Source: Hydractinia symbiolongicarpus (Eukaryota; Cnidaria; Hydrozoa; Anthoathecata; Hydractiniidae). Taken from it: a DNA stretch of 64,000 bases. The notes beneath the pieces were generated by a model, which saw nothing but the letters and a program-made list of their open reading frames with translations, had not been told where the DNA came from and searched no databases. Of the stretch, positions 24,418-38,700 are shown one piece after another. The DNA is taken from assembly GCF_029227915.1 (NCBI RefSeq), contig NC_079880.1, forward strand, positions 16,016,001 through 16,080,000, written 5' to 3'. How positions within the stretch are numbered: the stretch's first letter is position 1; each line of letters starts with the position of its first letter. A program made the position numbers and the translations under genes.

Positions 24418-27400
24418 AATCTTAAGGTTTTACACGCAAATCACGTGAATCCACGTGCCTGTGCGGATTACCATTGCCCAAAACCTTCCACTCGCAAGGG
24501 ACTACGACGTTAAAAGTTGTTATTCCTGGCTATACGCATTTAAAACGCCGTCAACTACAAGCAAACGCCTCTAAAGGCCGTAATACGGTATTTTGCGGCC
24601 TAATAAAGAGCTTACACGTAAATCCCGTGGTTCCACTCTCAATAGACTACGACGTCCTAAGTCGCTTTTCGTGGCGCCATGCCTTCAGAACGCCGTGAAC
24701 TACATGTGCAGATCTCTAAATGCTGTATTACGGTCGTTTGCCGCCTAATAAAGGCCTTACACATAAATCACGTGGTTTCGCATACCTGTGCGTTTTACCA
24801 TTCGTCTACTCCTTCCATTCTCAATAGACTTTGACATCGTAAGTCGTTTTCCTTGGCGCATTGGCTTTAAAACGCCGTCAACTTCATGTACAAGCCTACA
24901 AAGGCTGTAATATGACCTTTTGTCGCATAATAAGGGCCTTACTTGCAAATATCATGGTTCCTCGTGAATGCAAAGGTTATCATTGGCCTAGTCCTTCCAC
25001 TCTCAATTGACTACGACGTCCTAAGTCGCTTTTCCTGGTGCATTGGCTTTAGAACGCCGTGAACTACATGCGCAGGCCCCAAATGCTGTAAAACGGTCTT
25101 TTGCCGCCTAATAAAGGTCTTACGCAAAAATCATGTGGCTCCACGTGCCTGCGCAGATTACCATTGGTTTAATTCTTCCACTCTTAATAGACTACGACGT
25201 CCTAAGTAGTTTTCCCTGGCGCCATGGCTTTAGAACGCCGTAAACTACATGCACACGCCATTAAATACTGTAATACGGCATTTTGCCTCCTACTAAAGGC
25301 ATTACACGTAAATCACGTTGTTCTGCAAACCTACGCAAGTTAGCATTGGTCTAGTCCTTCCACTCTCAATAGACTACCTCATCGTAGGTTGTTTTCCCTA
25401 GCGCCATGGCTTTAGAACGCTGTCAACTACAAGCACACCTCTCTAAATGCCATAGCACTGTCTTTTGCGGCCTAATGAAGGCCTTACACGTAAATCACGT
25501 GGTTCTGCATACCGGTGCGGTTTGGTGTAGTCCTTCCACTCTCAATGCACTACAACGCCCAAAGTTGTTTTCTCTAGCTGCATGACTTTAGAACGCCGTT
25601 AACTACAAGCACACGCCTCTAAATGCTGTAATACGGTCTTTTGCCGCCTAATAAAGGCCTTACTCGTAAATCGCGTGGTTTCACACGTCCAAGGCTGTTA
25701 CCATTTGTCTACTTCTTCCACTCTCAATAGACTACGACGTCGTAAGTCGCTTTCGTTGGCGCACTGACTTTAAAACGCCGTCAATTTCACGCACAGACCT
25801 ATAAACAATGTAATACTGTCTTATGTCGCGTAATAAAAACCTTACTCGTAAATATCAGGGTTCCTTGTGAATGCTCAGGTTATCATTGGTCAAGTCCTTC
25901 CACTCTCAATGGACTACGTCGTCCTAAGTCGTTTTTCTTGGCGCCATGGCTTCAGAACGCCGTGAACTATATGTACAGGTCTCCAAATGCTATATTACCG
26001 TCTTTTGCTGCCTAATAAAGACCTTACCCGAAAATCACGTGGTTCCACGCGTCCAAGCCTGTTAGTATTGGTCCAGTCCTTCCACTCTCAACGAGTGGAA
26101 AGACTAGACCTTAAGGTTTTACACGTAAATCACGTGAATCCACGTGCCTCTGCAGTTTACCATTGCCCAAAACCTTCCACTCGCAATGGACTACGAGGTT
26201 AAAAGTTGTTATTCCTGGCTGTACGCATTTAAAACGCTGTCAACTACAAGCAAACGCCTCTAAAGGCCGTAATACGGTATTTTGCGGCCTAATAAAGAGC
26301 TTACACCTAAATCACGCGGTTTCGCATACCTGTGCGTTTTACCATTGGTCTACTCCTTCCATTCTCAATAGACTTCGACATCGAAAGTCGTTTTCCTTGG
26401 CGCATTGGCTTTAAAACACATTCAACTTCATGTACAGACCTCTAAATACTGTAATACTGTCTTTTGTCACGTAATAAAGGCCTTACTCGTATAAATCATG
26501 GCTCCTCGTAAATGCACAGGTTGTCATTGGTCCAGTCCTTCCACTCTCAATTGACAGCGACGTCCTAAGTTGCTTTCTGTGGCTCCATGCCTTTGGAACG
26601 CCATGCACACGCCATTAAAAACTGTAATACGGCATTTTGCCACCTACTAAAGGCCTTACACGTAAATCACGTTGCTCTGCGTGCCTACGCAAATTACCAT
26701 TGGTCTAGTCCTTCCACTCTCAATGCACTACGAAGTCCTAAGTTGCTTTCTGTGGCTCCATGACTTTGGAACGCCGTAAACTACATGCACACGCCATTAA
26801 ATACTGTAATACGGCATTTTGCTACCTACTAAAGGCCGTACACGTAAATCACATTGTTCTGCGTGCCTACGCAAGTTACCATTGGTCTAGTCCTTCCACT
26901 TTCAATAGACTACCACATCGTAAGTCGCTTTCCCTAGCGCCATGGCTTTAGAATGCCGTCAACTGCAAGCACACCTCTTTAAATGCCATAGACCGGTCTT
27001 TTGCGGCCTAATGAAGGCCTTACACGTAAATCACGTGGTTCCGCATGCCTGTGCGGTTTGGTGTAGTCCTTCCACTCTCAATGCACTACAACGCCCTAAG
27101 TTCTTTTCTCTAGCTGCATGACTTTAGAACGCCGTTAACTACAAGCACACGCCTCTAAATGCTGTAATACGGTCTTTTGCCGCCTAATTAAGGACTTATT
27201 CGTAAATTGCTGGTTCTGTGTGCCTGCGCAGGTTACCATTGGTGTAATTCTTCCCATTTGAATGCACTACAACGTCCTAACATGTTTTCTTCGTCTCTAT
27301 GGATTTGGAACGCTGTCAACTACATGCACAGACGTGTAAAGGCTGTAATACGGCCATTTGCCACCTAATAAAGGCCTTACACGCAAATTACGTGGTTTCA

Positions 27401-27569
27401 ACAGTCCAAGCCGGTTATCATTGGTCTAATGCTACCCCTCTCAATGCACTACGACGTCCTAAGTTGTTTTCTTCTTGGTCGGTGGACTTGGAACGCCGTC
27501 AACTGCAAGCACACACCTGTAAAGGCCGTAATACAGTCTTTTGCGGCCTAATAAAGGCCTCACACGTAA

Positions 27570-30500
27570 ATTACGTGCTCCCACGTTCTTGCGCAGGTTG
27601 CCATTGGTCTAATCCTTCCACTCTCCATCGACTGCGACGTCCTAAGTCGTTTTCCCCAGCGCCATGGCTTTAGAACATCGTCAACTACATGCACAGGCCT
27701 CTAAAGGTTGTGATATGGGCTTTTGCGGCCTAATAAAGGCGATACACGAAAATCACGTTGTTCCACCAGTGTGTGCAGGTTACCATTGGTCAACTTCTTC
27801 TACTCTTAATGGACTACTACGTTCTAGGACGATTTCCCTCGCACCATGGCTTTACAACGCCGTCAACTACATGCACAGGCCTCTAAAAACTGTGATACGG
27901 TCTTTTGCCGCCTATTAAGGGCTTTACACGTACGTCGCGTGGTTCCGCGTGCTTGCGCATGTTACCATTGTTCAAGTCCTTTCACTCTCAATGGACTACG
28001 ACGGCCTAAGTCGTTTTCTTCTTGGTCGATGGTTTTGGAATGCGGTCAACTACATGCACACGCCTCTAAAGGCCGTAATGCGGTCTTTTGCGGCCTAATA
28101 AACACCTTACACGTGAATCACGTGGTTCCACGCGTTCAAGCCTGTTATCAATGCTCTAGTCCTCCCACTCTCAATAGACTACGACTTCCTTATTCTTTTT
28201 CCCTGGCCCAATGGCTATAGAACGCCCTGTACTACATGCACAGGCCTCTGAATGCTGTAATACGATCTTTTGCCGCTTAATGAAGCTTTTTCACGTAAAT
28301 CCCGTGTTTCCGCGTGCCTGTACAGGTTACCATTGCTCAAATCATTCCGCTCGCATTGGACTACGACGTCCAAAGTCGTTATTCCTGGCTTCATGCACTT
28401 AGAACGCCATCAACTACAAGCACACGCCACTAAAAGCCGTAATGCGGTCTTTTTCGGCCTAGTAAAGACTTTACACGTAAATGACATGGTTCCACTTGTC
28501 CAAGACACTTAGCATTGCTCTAGTCCTTCCACTATCAATGCACTACAACGCCCTAAGTTGTTTTCTCTAGCTGCATGACTTTAGAACGTCGTTAACTACA
28601 AGCACACGCCTCTAAATGCTGTAATACGGTCTTTTGCCGCCTAATAAAGGCCTTACTCGTAAATCGCGTGGTTCCACGTGCCTGCGCAAGTTACCATTGG
28701 TCAAATCCTTCCACTCTCCATAAACTACGACGTCCTAAGTCGTTTTCCCTGGCGCCATGGCTTTAGAAAGCCGTGAACAACATGCACATGCCTCTGAATG
28801 CTGTAAAACGGTCTTTTGCCGCCTAATAAAGGACTTAGTCGTAACTCCCCGGTTTCACGTGTTTGTGCAGGTTAGTATTGGTCTGGTCTTTCCATTCTCA
28901 ATGGACTACAAGGTCATAAGTCGTTTTCCCTAGGACCATAGCTTTAGAACATCGTCAACTACATGCATAGGCCTCCAAAGTTTGCAATATGCTTTTTACA
29001 TGCCTAATAAAGGCTTGAAACGTAAATCACTTGGTTCTACGTGGCTGTGCAGGTTACCATTGCTCTACTCCTTCAACTCTCAATGGACTATTACGTCATA
29101 AGTCGTTTTTCTTGACACCATGGCTTTAGAACGCCGTCAACTACATGCACAGGCCTCTAAAGGCCGTAATATGGCTTTTGCCGCCTAATAAAGGCCTTAC
29201 ACGTAAATCCCCCCGTTTTACGTGTTTGTGCAGGTTAGTATTGGTCTAGTCTTTTCATTCTCAATGGACTACAAGGTCGTACCTCGCTTTCCCGGGCACC
29301 ATGGCTTTAGAACGCCGTCAACTACATGCACAGGCCTCCAAAGGCCGTAATATGTACTTTTGCCGGTTAATAAAGGCCCTACGCGTAAATTACGTGCTCC
29401 CACGTTCTTGCGCAGGTTACCATTGGTCTAGCCATTCTACTCTCAATGGACTACGACGTCTTAAGTCGTTTTCCCCAGAGCCATGGGTTTAGAACGCCGT
29501 TAACTACATGCACAGGCCTCTAAAGGCCGTAATATGGCTTTTGCCGCCTGTGCTTGTGCTGGTTATTATTGGTCTAGTCCTTCCTCTCTCAATGGACTAC
29601 AAGGTCGGACGTCGCTTTCCCTGGCACCATGGCTTAAGAACTCTGTCAACCCCACGCAAAGGCCTTTAAAAGGCGTAATATGGCGTTTTGCCGTCTAATA
29701 AAGGCCTTACGTGTAAATTACGTGCTTCCACGTTCTTGCGCAGGTTACCATTGGTCTAATCCTTCCACTCTCCATGGACTGCGACGTCCTAAGTCGTTTT
29801 CCCCAGCGCCATGGCTTTAGAACATCGTCAACTACATGCACAGGCCTCTAAAGGTTGTGATATGGGCTTTTGCGGCCTAATAAAGGCGATACACGAAAAT
29901 CACGTTGTTCCACCAGTGTGTGCAGGTTACCATTGGTCAACTTCTTCTACTCTTAATGGACTACTACGTTCTAGGACGATTTCCCTCGCACCATGGCTTT
30001 ACAACGCCGTCAACTACATGCACAGGCCTCTAAAAACTGTGATACGGTCTTTTGCCGCCTATTAAGGGCTTTACACGTACGTCGCGTGGTTCCGCGTGCT
30101 TGCGCATGTTACCATTGTTCAAGTCCTTTCACTCTCAATGGACTACGACGGCCTAAGTCGTTTTCTTCTTGGTCGATGGTTTTGGAATGCGGTCAACTAC
30201 ATGCACACGCCTCTAAAGGCCGTAATGCGGTCTTTTGCGGCCTAATAAACACCTTACACGTGAATCACGTGGTTCCACGCGTTCTAGCCTGTTATCAATG
30301 CTCTAGTCCTCCTACTCTCAATAGACTACGACTTCCTTATTCTTTTTTCCTGGCCCAATGGCTATAGAACGCCCTGAACTACATGCACAGGCCTCTGAAT
30401 GCTGTAATACGATCTTTTGCCGCTTAATGAAGCTTTTTCACGTAAATCCCGTGTTTCCGCGTGCCTGTGCAGGTTACCATTGCTCAAATCATTCCGCTTG

Positions 30501-30990
30501 CATTGGACTACAACGTCCAAAGTCGTTATTCCTGGCTTCATGCACTTAGAACGCCATCAACTACAAGCACACGCCTCTAAAAGCCGTAATGCGGTCTTTT
30601 TCGGCCTAGTAAAGACCTTACACGTAAATGACATGGTTCCACGCGTCCAAGACTCTTAGCATTGCTCTAGTCCTTCCACTATCAATGCACTACAACGCCC
30701 TAAGTTGTTTTCTCTAGCTGCATGACTTTAGAACGTCGTTAACTACAAGCACACGCCTCTAAATGCTGTAATACGGTCTTTTGCCGCCTAATAAAGGCCT
30801 TACTCGTAAATTGCGTGGTTCCACGTGCCTGCGCAAGTTACCATTGGTCAAATCCTTCCACTCTCCTTAAACTACGATGTCCTAAGTCGTTTTCCCTGGC
30901 GCCAGTGCTTTAGAAAGCCGTGAACAACATGCACATGCCTCTGAATGCTGTAAAACGGTCTTTTGCCGCCTAATAAAGGACTTAGTCGTA
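27570..30990. repeat. Segmental duplication in the satellite (about 1.28 kb, offset about 2147-2150 bp)
   Basis: The block 27570-28850 is repeated almost exactly at about 29720-30990. Distinctive variants such as CTGTGATACGG, ACTACTACGTTCTAGGACG and TTTCTTCTTGGTCGATGG occur in the same order in both. Limits are by eye. Confidence 0.8.
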
Positions 30991-33900
30991 AATTGCTGGT
31001 TCTGCGTGCCTGCGCAGGTTACCATTGGTCTAATCCTTCCACTCTCCATAGACTACGACGTCCTAAGTCGTTTTGCTTGGCGCCATGGCTTTAGAACGCC
31101 GTGAACTACATGCACAGGCCTCTAAATACTGTAATACGGTCTTTTGCCGCCTATTAAGGGCCTTTCACGTAAATTACGTTGTTCCACGCGTCCAGGTCGG
31201 TTAACATTGCTCTAATCCTTCCACTCTCAATTGACTACGACGTTCTAAGTTGTTTTCCTTGGCGGCATGGCTTTGAAACGCCGTCAACTGCGTGCACAAG
31301 CGTTTAAAGGCCGTAATACGGTCTTTTCCGGACTAAAGGCCTTACACCGAGATCACGTCGTTCCACGCGTCCAAACCTGTTACTATTGGTGTAGTTCTTC
31401 CACTCTCAATTGACTACGACGTCCTAAGTCGTTTTCCCTGTCTCTATGCTTTTAGAACGCCGTCAACTACAAATACACCCCTCTAAAGGCCGTACTATGG
31501 CCTTTTGCCGCCTAATATGGACCTTACATGAAAATTACATCGTTCCACGCGTCCAAGCCCATTACCATTGATCTAGCCCTTTCATTCTCAATGGACTGGA
31601 ACGTCCTAAGTTGTTTACTACGCTGTTATGGCTGCAGAACGCCGTCAACTACGTGCAAACGCATCTAAAGTCTGCAATATGGCTTTTCTGGCGTAACAAA
31701 AGCCTTACTCGTAAATATAATGATTCCGCTTGCCTGCGCTGGTTACCATTGGTCTAGTACTGCCACTCTCAATGCACTACCACGTCGTAAGTTGTTTTCT
31801 CTGCCTCCATGGCTTTGGAACGCCGTCAACTACATGCACAGACGTGTAAAGGCTGTAATACGGCCATTTGCCACCTAATAAAGGCCTTACACGCAAATTA
31901 CGTGGTTTCAACAGTCCAAGCCGGTTATCATTGGTCTAATGCTTCCCCTCTCAATGCACTACGACGTCCTAAGTTGTTTTCTTCTTGGTCGGTGGACTTG
32001 GAACGCCGTCAACTGCAAGCACACACCTGTTAAGGCCGTAATACGGTCTTTTGCGGCCTAATAAAGGCCTCACACGTAAATCACGTGGTTCCACACGTCC
32101 AAGGCTGTTCCCATTTGTCTACTTCTTCCACTCTCAGTAGACTACGACGTCGTATGTCGCTTTCGTTGGCGCATTGACTTTAAAACGCCGTCAATTTCAT
32201 GCACAGATCTCTAAACAACGTATTGTCGCGTAATAAAAGCCTTACTCGTAAATATCAGGGTTCCTTGTGAATGCACAGGTTATAGACTACGACGTCCTAA
32301 GTCGTTTTTACTCTCGCAAAGACTTTAGAACGCTGCTAACTGCAAGCACACCCCACTAAATGCCGTAATACGGCCTTTTGCGGCCTAATAAAGGCCTCAC
32401 ACGTAAATCAGGTTGTTCCGCGTGCCTGCGCAGGTTACCATTGGTCTAGTCCTTCCCCTCTCAATGCACCACGCTGTCCTAAATTGTTTTCTCCGGCTCC
32501 ATGGCTTTGGAACGCCGTCAACTACATGCACAGACGTCTAAAGGGAGCAATATGACCCTTCGCCGCCTAATAAAGGCCGTTACCATTGGTCTAGTCTTTC
32601 CACTCTCAATAGACTACGACGTCCTAAGTCGTTTTCCCTGGCCCCATGGATTTAGAACGCTCTCAACTACATCACATGCTTCTAAAGTCTGTAATACGCT
32701 TTTTTGCCGCCTAATAAAGGCCTTACACGTAAATCGCGTGGTTCCACAAGTCCAATCTGGTTACCATTGCTATAGTCCTTCCACTCCCAATAGACTACGA
32801 AGTCCGAAGTCATTTTCCATGCGTCACAGCCGTAGAACGCCGTGAACTGCATGTACTGTCCTCTAAGTGCTGTAATACGGCTTTTTGCCGCCTATTAAAG
32901 GCCTTACACCTAAATCACGTGGCTCCGCGTGCATGCGTTGGTTATCATCTGTCTAGTCCTTATATTCTTAATTGACTACGACGTTCTAAGTTATTTTCCC
33001 TGGCTCCGTTGCTTTGGAACGCAGTCAACTATGTGCACACGCGTCTAAAGGCTGCAATATGGCCTTTTGTCGCGTAATAACGGCCTTACTTGTAAATAAC
33101 ATGGTTCCTTGTGCCTGTGCAGGGTATCATTGCTCTAGCCTTCCACTCTCAATGAATTACATGGTCCTAAGTTGTTTTCACTGGCTCCATGTATATAGAA
33201 CGCCGTCAACTACAAGCACACGCCTCTAAAGACCGTAATACGGTTTTTTGCGGCCTAAAAAAGGCCTTACACGTAAATAACGTGGTTTCACGTGTCCAAG
33301 CATGTTACCATTGGTCTAGTCCTTTCACTCTCAATAGACTACGACGTCAAAGTCATTTTCCATGCGCCATAGCCGTAAAACGCCGTGAACTACATGTACA
33401 GTCCTCTAAGTGGCGTAATACGGCCTTTTGCCGCCTAATAAAGGCCTAAGTCGTTTTTCCTGGCTCCATGGCTGCAAAACACCGTCAACTACGTGCACAG
33501 GCGTCTAAAGGCTGCAATATAGCTTTTTCCCGCGTAATAAAGGCCTTAATCGTAAATATCATAGTTCCACCTGCCTGCGCTGGTTATCATTGGTCTAGTC
33601 CTTCCACTCTCAACAGTCTACGACCTCCTTAGTCATTTTCCTTGGCGCCATGGCCTAAAACGCCGTGAACTAAATGCACAGGCCTCTGAATACTGTGATA
33701 CGGTTTTTGGCCGTCTATTAAGGGCCTTACACGTAAGTCGCGGGGTTTTGCGTGCTTGCGCATGATTCCATTGTTCAAGTCCTTCCACTCTCAATGGACT
33801 ACGACGTCCTAAGTCGTTTTCCCTGGCTCCATTTCTTTGGAATGCCGTCAACTACATTCACACACCTCTAAAGGACGTAATGCGGTCTTTTGCGGCCTAG

Positions 33901-34275
33901 TAAACACCTTACACGTGAATCACGCGGTTCCACGCGTCCAAGCCTGTTATCAATGCTCTAGTCCTTCCACTCTCATTAGACTACGACGTCCTAATTCTTT
34001 TTCCCTGGTGGCATGGCTTTAGAACGCCCTGAACTACATGCACAGGCCTCTGAATGCTATAATACGGGCTTTTGCCGCCTAATGAAGCTTTTACACGTAA
34101 ATCACGTGATTCCGCGTGCCTGTGCAGCTTACCATTGCCCAAATCCTTTCACTTGCAGTGAACTACGACGTCCAAAGTCGTTATTCCTGGCTCCATGCAC
34201 TTCGAACGCCATCAACTACAAGCACACGTCTCAAAATGGCCGTAATGCGGTCTTTTGCGGCGTAATAAAGGCCTT

Positions 34276-35742
34276 TATTATTATTATTTCTTTTATTTAA
34301 AGTTGGTTTTACATAGTTAATTGTAAATACTAATTTACACCAACTAAAGTAAAAAATAAATAAACAAAAAAGCACAAAGATGTACCAAACATTAAAAATA
34401 AGAGACAAGAATAGCCGACTTATGCAGCCTACATGTGCAGAGATCTGAAAGATTAAGTTCCTTTTTAAAACTCTTGATGGAGAGAGGACTCTTCACTCTG
34501 TCAGGCAAAGAGTTTCATAACAAACAACTTCGAAACATAAAAGATCTAGTACCAAAGCGTGTTGAACTTGTGGATGGTAAAAGTAGACTATTTTTGCTGC
34601 GCAAATTGTAACTGATACGTCTTGTAGCGTAAAAAGACTGCATAAATGACGGATTTTCGTCTGTTAATGTTTTATAAATCTCTATGCAGATTATACGTAA
34701 ATGCAGTTCGTGAATTTGCACACAGTTACAATTTACCAACAAGTCCTGATAACTGGAATGATAGTTTTTTGTTACAGCTCTCAATGCACTTTTGTGTGTT
34801 GAAATGATTAATTTATACTGCACAGCACTGCAATACATCCATATAATGGGACAATAGGTAAATATTGATAAAATATAAGAATTAAGCAATAACTTTGATT
34901 GTTCAAAACTAATGAATCGTCTTATTCTGTAAAGACATCTGACATTGCTATTTCCTTTTTTACATAGATTAGAGATGTGCTCATTAAAAGTGAGACATCT
35001 ATCAATAGTAATGCCTAATAATTTTACAGATTCCGATGCGACTAGGAAGTTATTGTTTGTTCTTAGCAATAAAGTATCACTGTGTGGACAACCTAAAAAC
35101 ATCATCTGAAACTTTGCTGGATTAGCAATCAATTGGTTGTTTTCAAACCAGGCTAATACGTTATTTAAGTCATGCTGAAGGTCAGCAATGACTTCGTTTA
35201 ATTGAGATCCACAAGTGTAGATTGTATTATCATCAGCAAAGTTGCAAATATCAGTTTTTTCAATAAATAATAATAAGTCATTTATAAATATGTTAAACAG
35301 AAGTGGACCGAGAATAGAACCTTGTGGAACGCCGAAAACAATTGAGAGCCACTCACTAAAAGAACTGCAGATTTTGGTTCTTTGAAAACGTCCAGAGAGA
35401 TAACTTTTCATAAGGTAAAGACTTTTTCTATCAAAACCATAAGCAGCCAATTTTGAGATTAAAAGGCCATGATCTATGGAATCAAATGCTTTTGACAAGT
35501 CCATTAAGACAGTTCCCACCACCCCAGACTTATCTAAGCACTGATGACATTTACCAATTAGGCGAAATAGAGCATTTTGGGTGCTATATTTACTTCTAAA
35601 ACCACATAATAATGATGAAAATATTGGCTGAAAATAGCTAGAAATCTGATTAAATAGAATCCGTTCCAAAATTTTAGAAAAACTATTTAAAATACTAATT
35701 AGTCGGTAATTTTCTTTCCGAGAGTTGTCACCCTTTTTGAAA
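34276..35742 (-). mobile_element. 5'-truncated LINE (non-LTR retrotransposon) inserted in a satellite monomer
   Basis: Satellite stops at ...TAATAAAGGCCTT (34275) and resumes at ACGTAAATCACG (35743). The minus-strand insert carries the end of a LINE reverse transcriptase and a 3' region ending in an (AAT)n-type tail (seen as TTATTATTATTATT at 34276). The 5' truncation, inside the reverse transcriptase, is typical. The uninterrupted paralogous monomer is at about 21690-22050. Confidence 0.9.
34392..35741 (-). pseudogene. LINE reverse transcriptase fragment
   Basis: LINE-type RT motifs appear in order: FKKGD..KENYRLISILN, GFRSKYST, VLMDLSKAFDSIDH (first catalytic Asp), FGVPQGSILGPLLFNIFINDL and FADDNTIYT (catalytic DD), then the thumb (VKLLGITIDRCLTFNEHI). 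TGA 34515-34517 interrupts near the C-terminus and the same frame goes on 40 codons (NSLPDRVKSPLSIKSFKKEL) to 34392. The endonuclease domain is missing because of 5' truncation. The RT core frame is open, so the insertion is fairly young, but the piece cannot move itself. Confidence 0.88.
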
Positions 35743-38700
35743 ACGTAAATCACGTAGTTCCACGCGTCCAAGCCGGTTACTTTTGGTCTAGTCCTTCCAT
35801 TCTCAATAGACTACGACGTCGTAAGTCGTTCTCCCTGGCGCCATGGCTATAGAACGACGTGAACTACATGACAGGCCTCTAAAAGCTGTAATACGGCCTC
35901 TGGCCGCCTAACAAAAGGCCTTACCCTTAAATGACGTAGTTCCACACGTCCAAGCTGGTTACCATTGCTCTAGTCCTTCCACTCTCAATAGACTACGACG
36001 TCCTAAGTCGTTTTGTTTGGCGCCATGGCTTTAGAACGCCGTGAACTACATGCACAGGCCTCCAAAGGCCGAAGTACGGTATTTTGCGGCCTAATAAAGG
36101 CCTTACACGTAAATCGCGTGGTTCCACGCGACCTAGCCTGTTACCATTGTTCTAGTCCTTGCACTCTCAATTGACTACGACGTTCTAAGTCGTTTTCTCT
36201 GGCACAATGGCTTTGGAATGCCGTCAACTACGCGCACACGCGTCTAAAGGCTGCAATATGGCCTTCTGCTGCGTAGTAACGGCCTTACTTGTAAATATCA
36301 TGGTTCCTCATGCAAGCGCAGGTAATCATTGCTCTAGTCCGTCCACTCTCAATGGACTACCAAATCCTAAGTCGTTTTCCCTGGCTCCATGCCTTTAGAA
36401 CGCCGTGAACTACATGTACAGGTCTCCAAATGCTGTATCACCGTCTTTTGCGCCCTAATAAGGGCCTTACACGTAAATCAGGTTGTTTTGCGTGCCTGCG
36501 CAGGTTACCATTGGTCTAGTCCTTCCCCTCTCAATGCACCACGCCGTTCTAAATTGTTTTCTCCGGCTCCATGGTTTTGGAACTCCGTCAACTACATGCA
36601 CAGACGTCTAAAGGCAGCAATATGGCCCTTCGCCGCCTAATAAAGGCCGGTACCATTGGTCCAGTCTTTCCACTCTCAATAGACTACGACATCCTAAGTC
36701 GTTTTTCCTGACCCCATGGCTTTAAAACGCCGTCAACTACAAGCACACCCCTCTAAATGCCGTAATACGGTCTTTGGCAGCATAATAAAAGCCTTACTCG
36801 TAAATCGCTGGTTCTGCGTGCCTGCGCAAGTTACCATTGGTCTAGTCCTTCCCATCTGAATGCACTGCCATGTCCTAACATGTTTTCTCCGGCTCCATGG
36901 CTTTGGAGCGCCGTCAACTACATGCACAGACGTCTAAAGGCTGTAATACTGTCTTTTGGCACCTATTAAAGGTCTTACGCGAAAATCATGTGGCTCCGCG
37001 TGCCTGCGCAGATTACCATTGGTCTAGTTCTTCCTCTCTCAATAGATAACGACGTCCTAAGTGGTTTTCCCTGGCGCCATTGCTTTATAACGCCGTGAAC
37101 AACATGCACAGGCCTCTAAACACTGTAATAGTGTCTTTTGCCGCCTATTAGAGGTCTTACACGAAAATCACGTGGTTCCGTCTGCCAGCGCTGGTTACCA
37201 TTGGTTTAATTCTTCCACTCTCAATAGACTATCACGTCGTAAGTCGTTTTCCCTGGCGTCATGGCTTTAAAACCCCGTGACAACATGCACTGGCCTCTAA
37301 ATATTGTAATACTGTCTTTTGTCGCGTAATAAAGGCCTTACTCGTAAATATCATGGTTCCTCATGAATGCACAGGTTATCATTGGTCTAGTCCTTCCACT
37401 CTCAATTGACAACGACGTCCTTAGTCGTTTTACCTGGTGCATTGGCTTTAGAACGCCGTGAACTACATGCACATGCCTCTAAATTCTGTAAAACGGTCTA
37501 TTGCCGCGTAATAAAGTCCTTACACGTAAATGACGTGGTTCCGCCTGGCTGCGCTGGTTACCATTGGCCTAGTCCTTCCACTCTCAATTGGCTACGACGT
37601 GCTAAGTTGTTTTTTCTGTTTCCATGGCTTTAGAACGCCGTCAACTACATGCACAGGTGTCTAAAGGCTGTAATACGGCCTTTTGCCACCTAATAAAGGC
37701 TTTACACGTTTTTTCTCTCCCCATGGCTTTAAAACGCCGTCAACTACGTGCAAACGCGTATAAGGGCTCCAGTATGGTTTTTGTCGCGTAATAAAAGACT
37801 TAGTCAAAAATATCATGGTTCCTCGTGCCTGCACTGGTTACCAGTGGTCTAGTCCTTTTACTCTGAATGGACTACGACGTTGTAAGTCGTCTTCCCTGGC
37901 GCCATGGCTTTAGAACGTCCACATGCCTCTAAATGCTGTAATACGGTCTTTTGCCGCCTAATAAAGGCCTTTCTCGTAAATCGGGTTGTTCAGCGTGCCT
38001 GCGCACGTTACCATTGGTCTAGTCCTTCCCCTCTCAATGCACCACGCCGTTCTAAATTGTCTTCTCCGGCTCCATGGCTTTGGAACGCCGTCAACTACAT
38101 GCACAGACGTCTAAAGGCAGCATTATGGCCCTCTGCCACCTAATAAAGGCCTTACACTGAAATTACGTGGTTCCACGCGTCCAAGCTTGTTACCATTGGT
38201 TTAATCCTTCCACTCTTAGTTAGCTACAACGCTCTAAGGCGTTTTCCCTGCACCATGGCTTTAGAACGCCGTCAACTACAAGCACACCTCTCTAAATGCC
38301 ATAGTACGGTCTTTTGAAGCCTAATAAAGACCTTACAGGTAAATCGCGTAGTTCCATGCGTCCAAGCCGGTTACCATGGCTATAGACCTTCCACTCTCAA
38401 TAGACTATGACGTCCTAAGTCGTTTTCACTGGTGCCATTGCTTTAGAACGCCGTGAACTACATGCACTGGCCTCTAAAGGCTACATTACGGCCTTTTACC
38501 GCCTAGTAAAGTTCTTACACGTAGATCATTAGGATTCGCCTGCCTGCGCTGGTTACCATTGGTTTAGTGCTTCCACTCTTAATAAACTACGACGTCCTAA
38601 GACGTTTTCCCTGGCGCCATGGCTTTAGAACGCTCTCAACTACATGCACATGCTTCTAAAGTCTGTAATACGCCCTTTTGCCGCCTAATAAAGGCCTTAC

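Larger units (their letters stand above)
21128..34275 (+). repeat. 182-bp satellite array, first block
   Basis: Head-to-tail monomers, all + oriented, each with the landmarks CCATGGCTTTAGAACGCCG, ACACGCCTCTAAA, TAATACGGTCTTTTGC(C/G)GCC, TAATAAAGGCCTTACACGTA, ATCACGTGGTTCC, GGTTACCATTGGTCTAGTCC, TTCCACTCTCAAT and GACTACGACGTCCTAAGTCG. Monomers here are the most divergent in the array, with several truncated units. Start codons in the NcoI-like CCATGG give open frames of about 60-124 codons; I do not regard them as genes. Confidence 0.97.
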
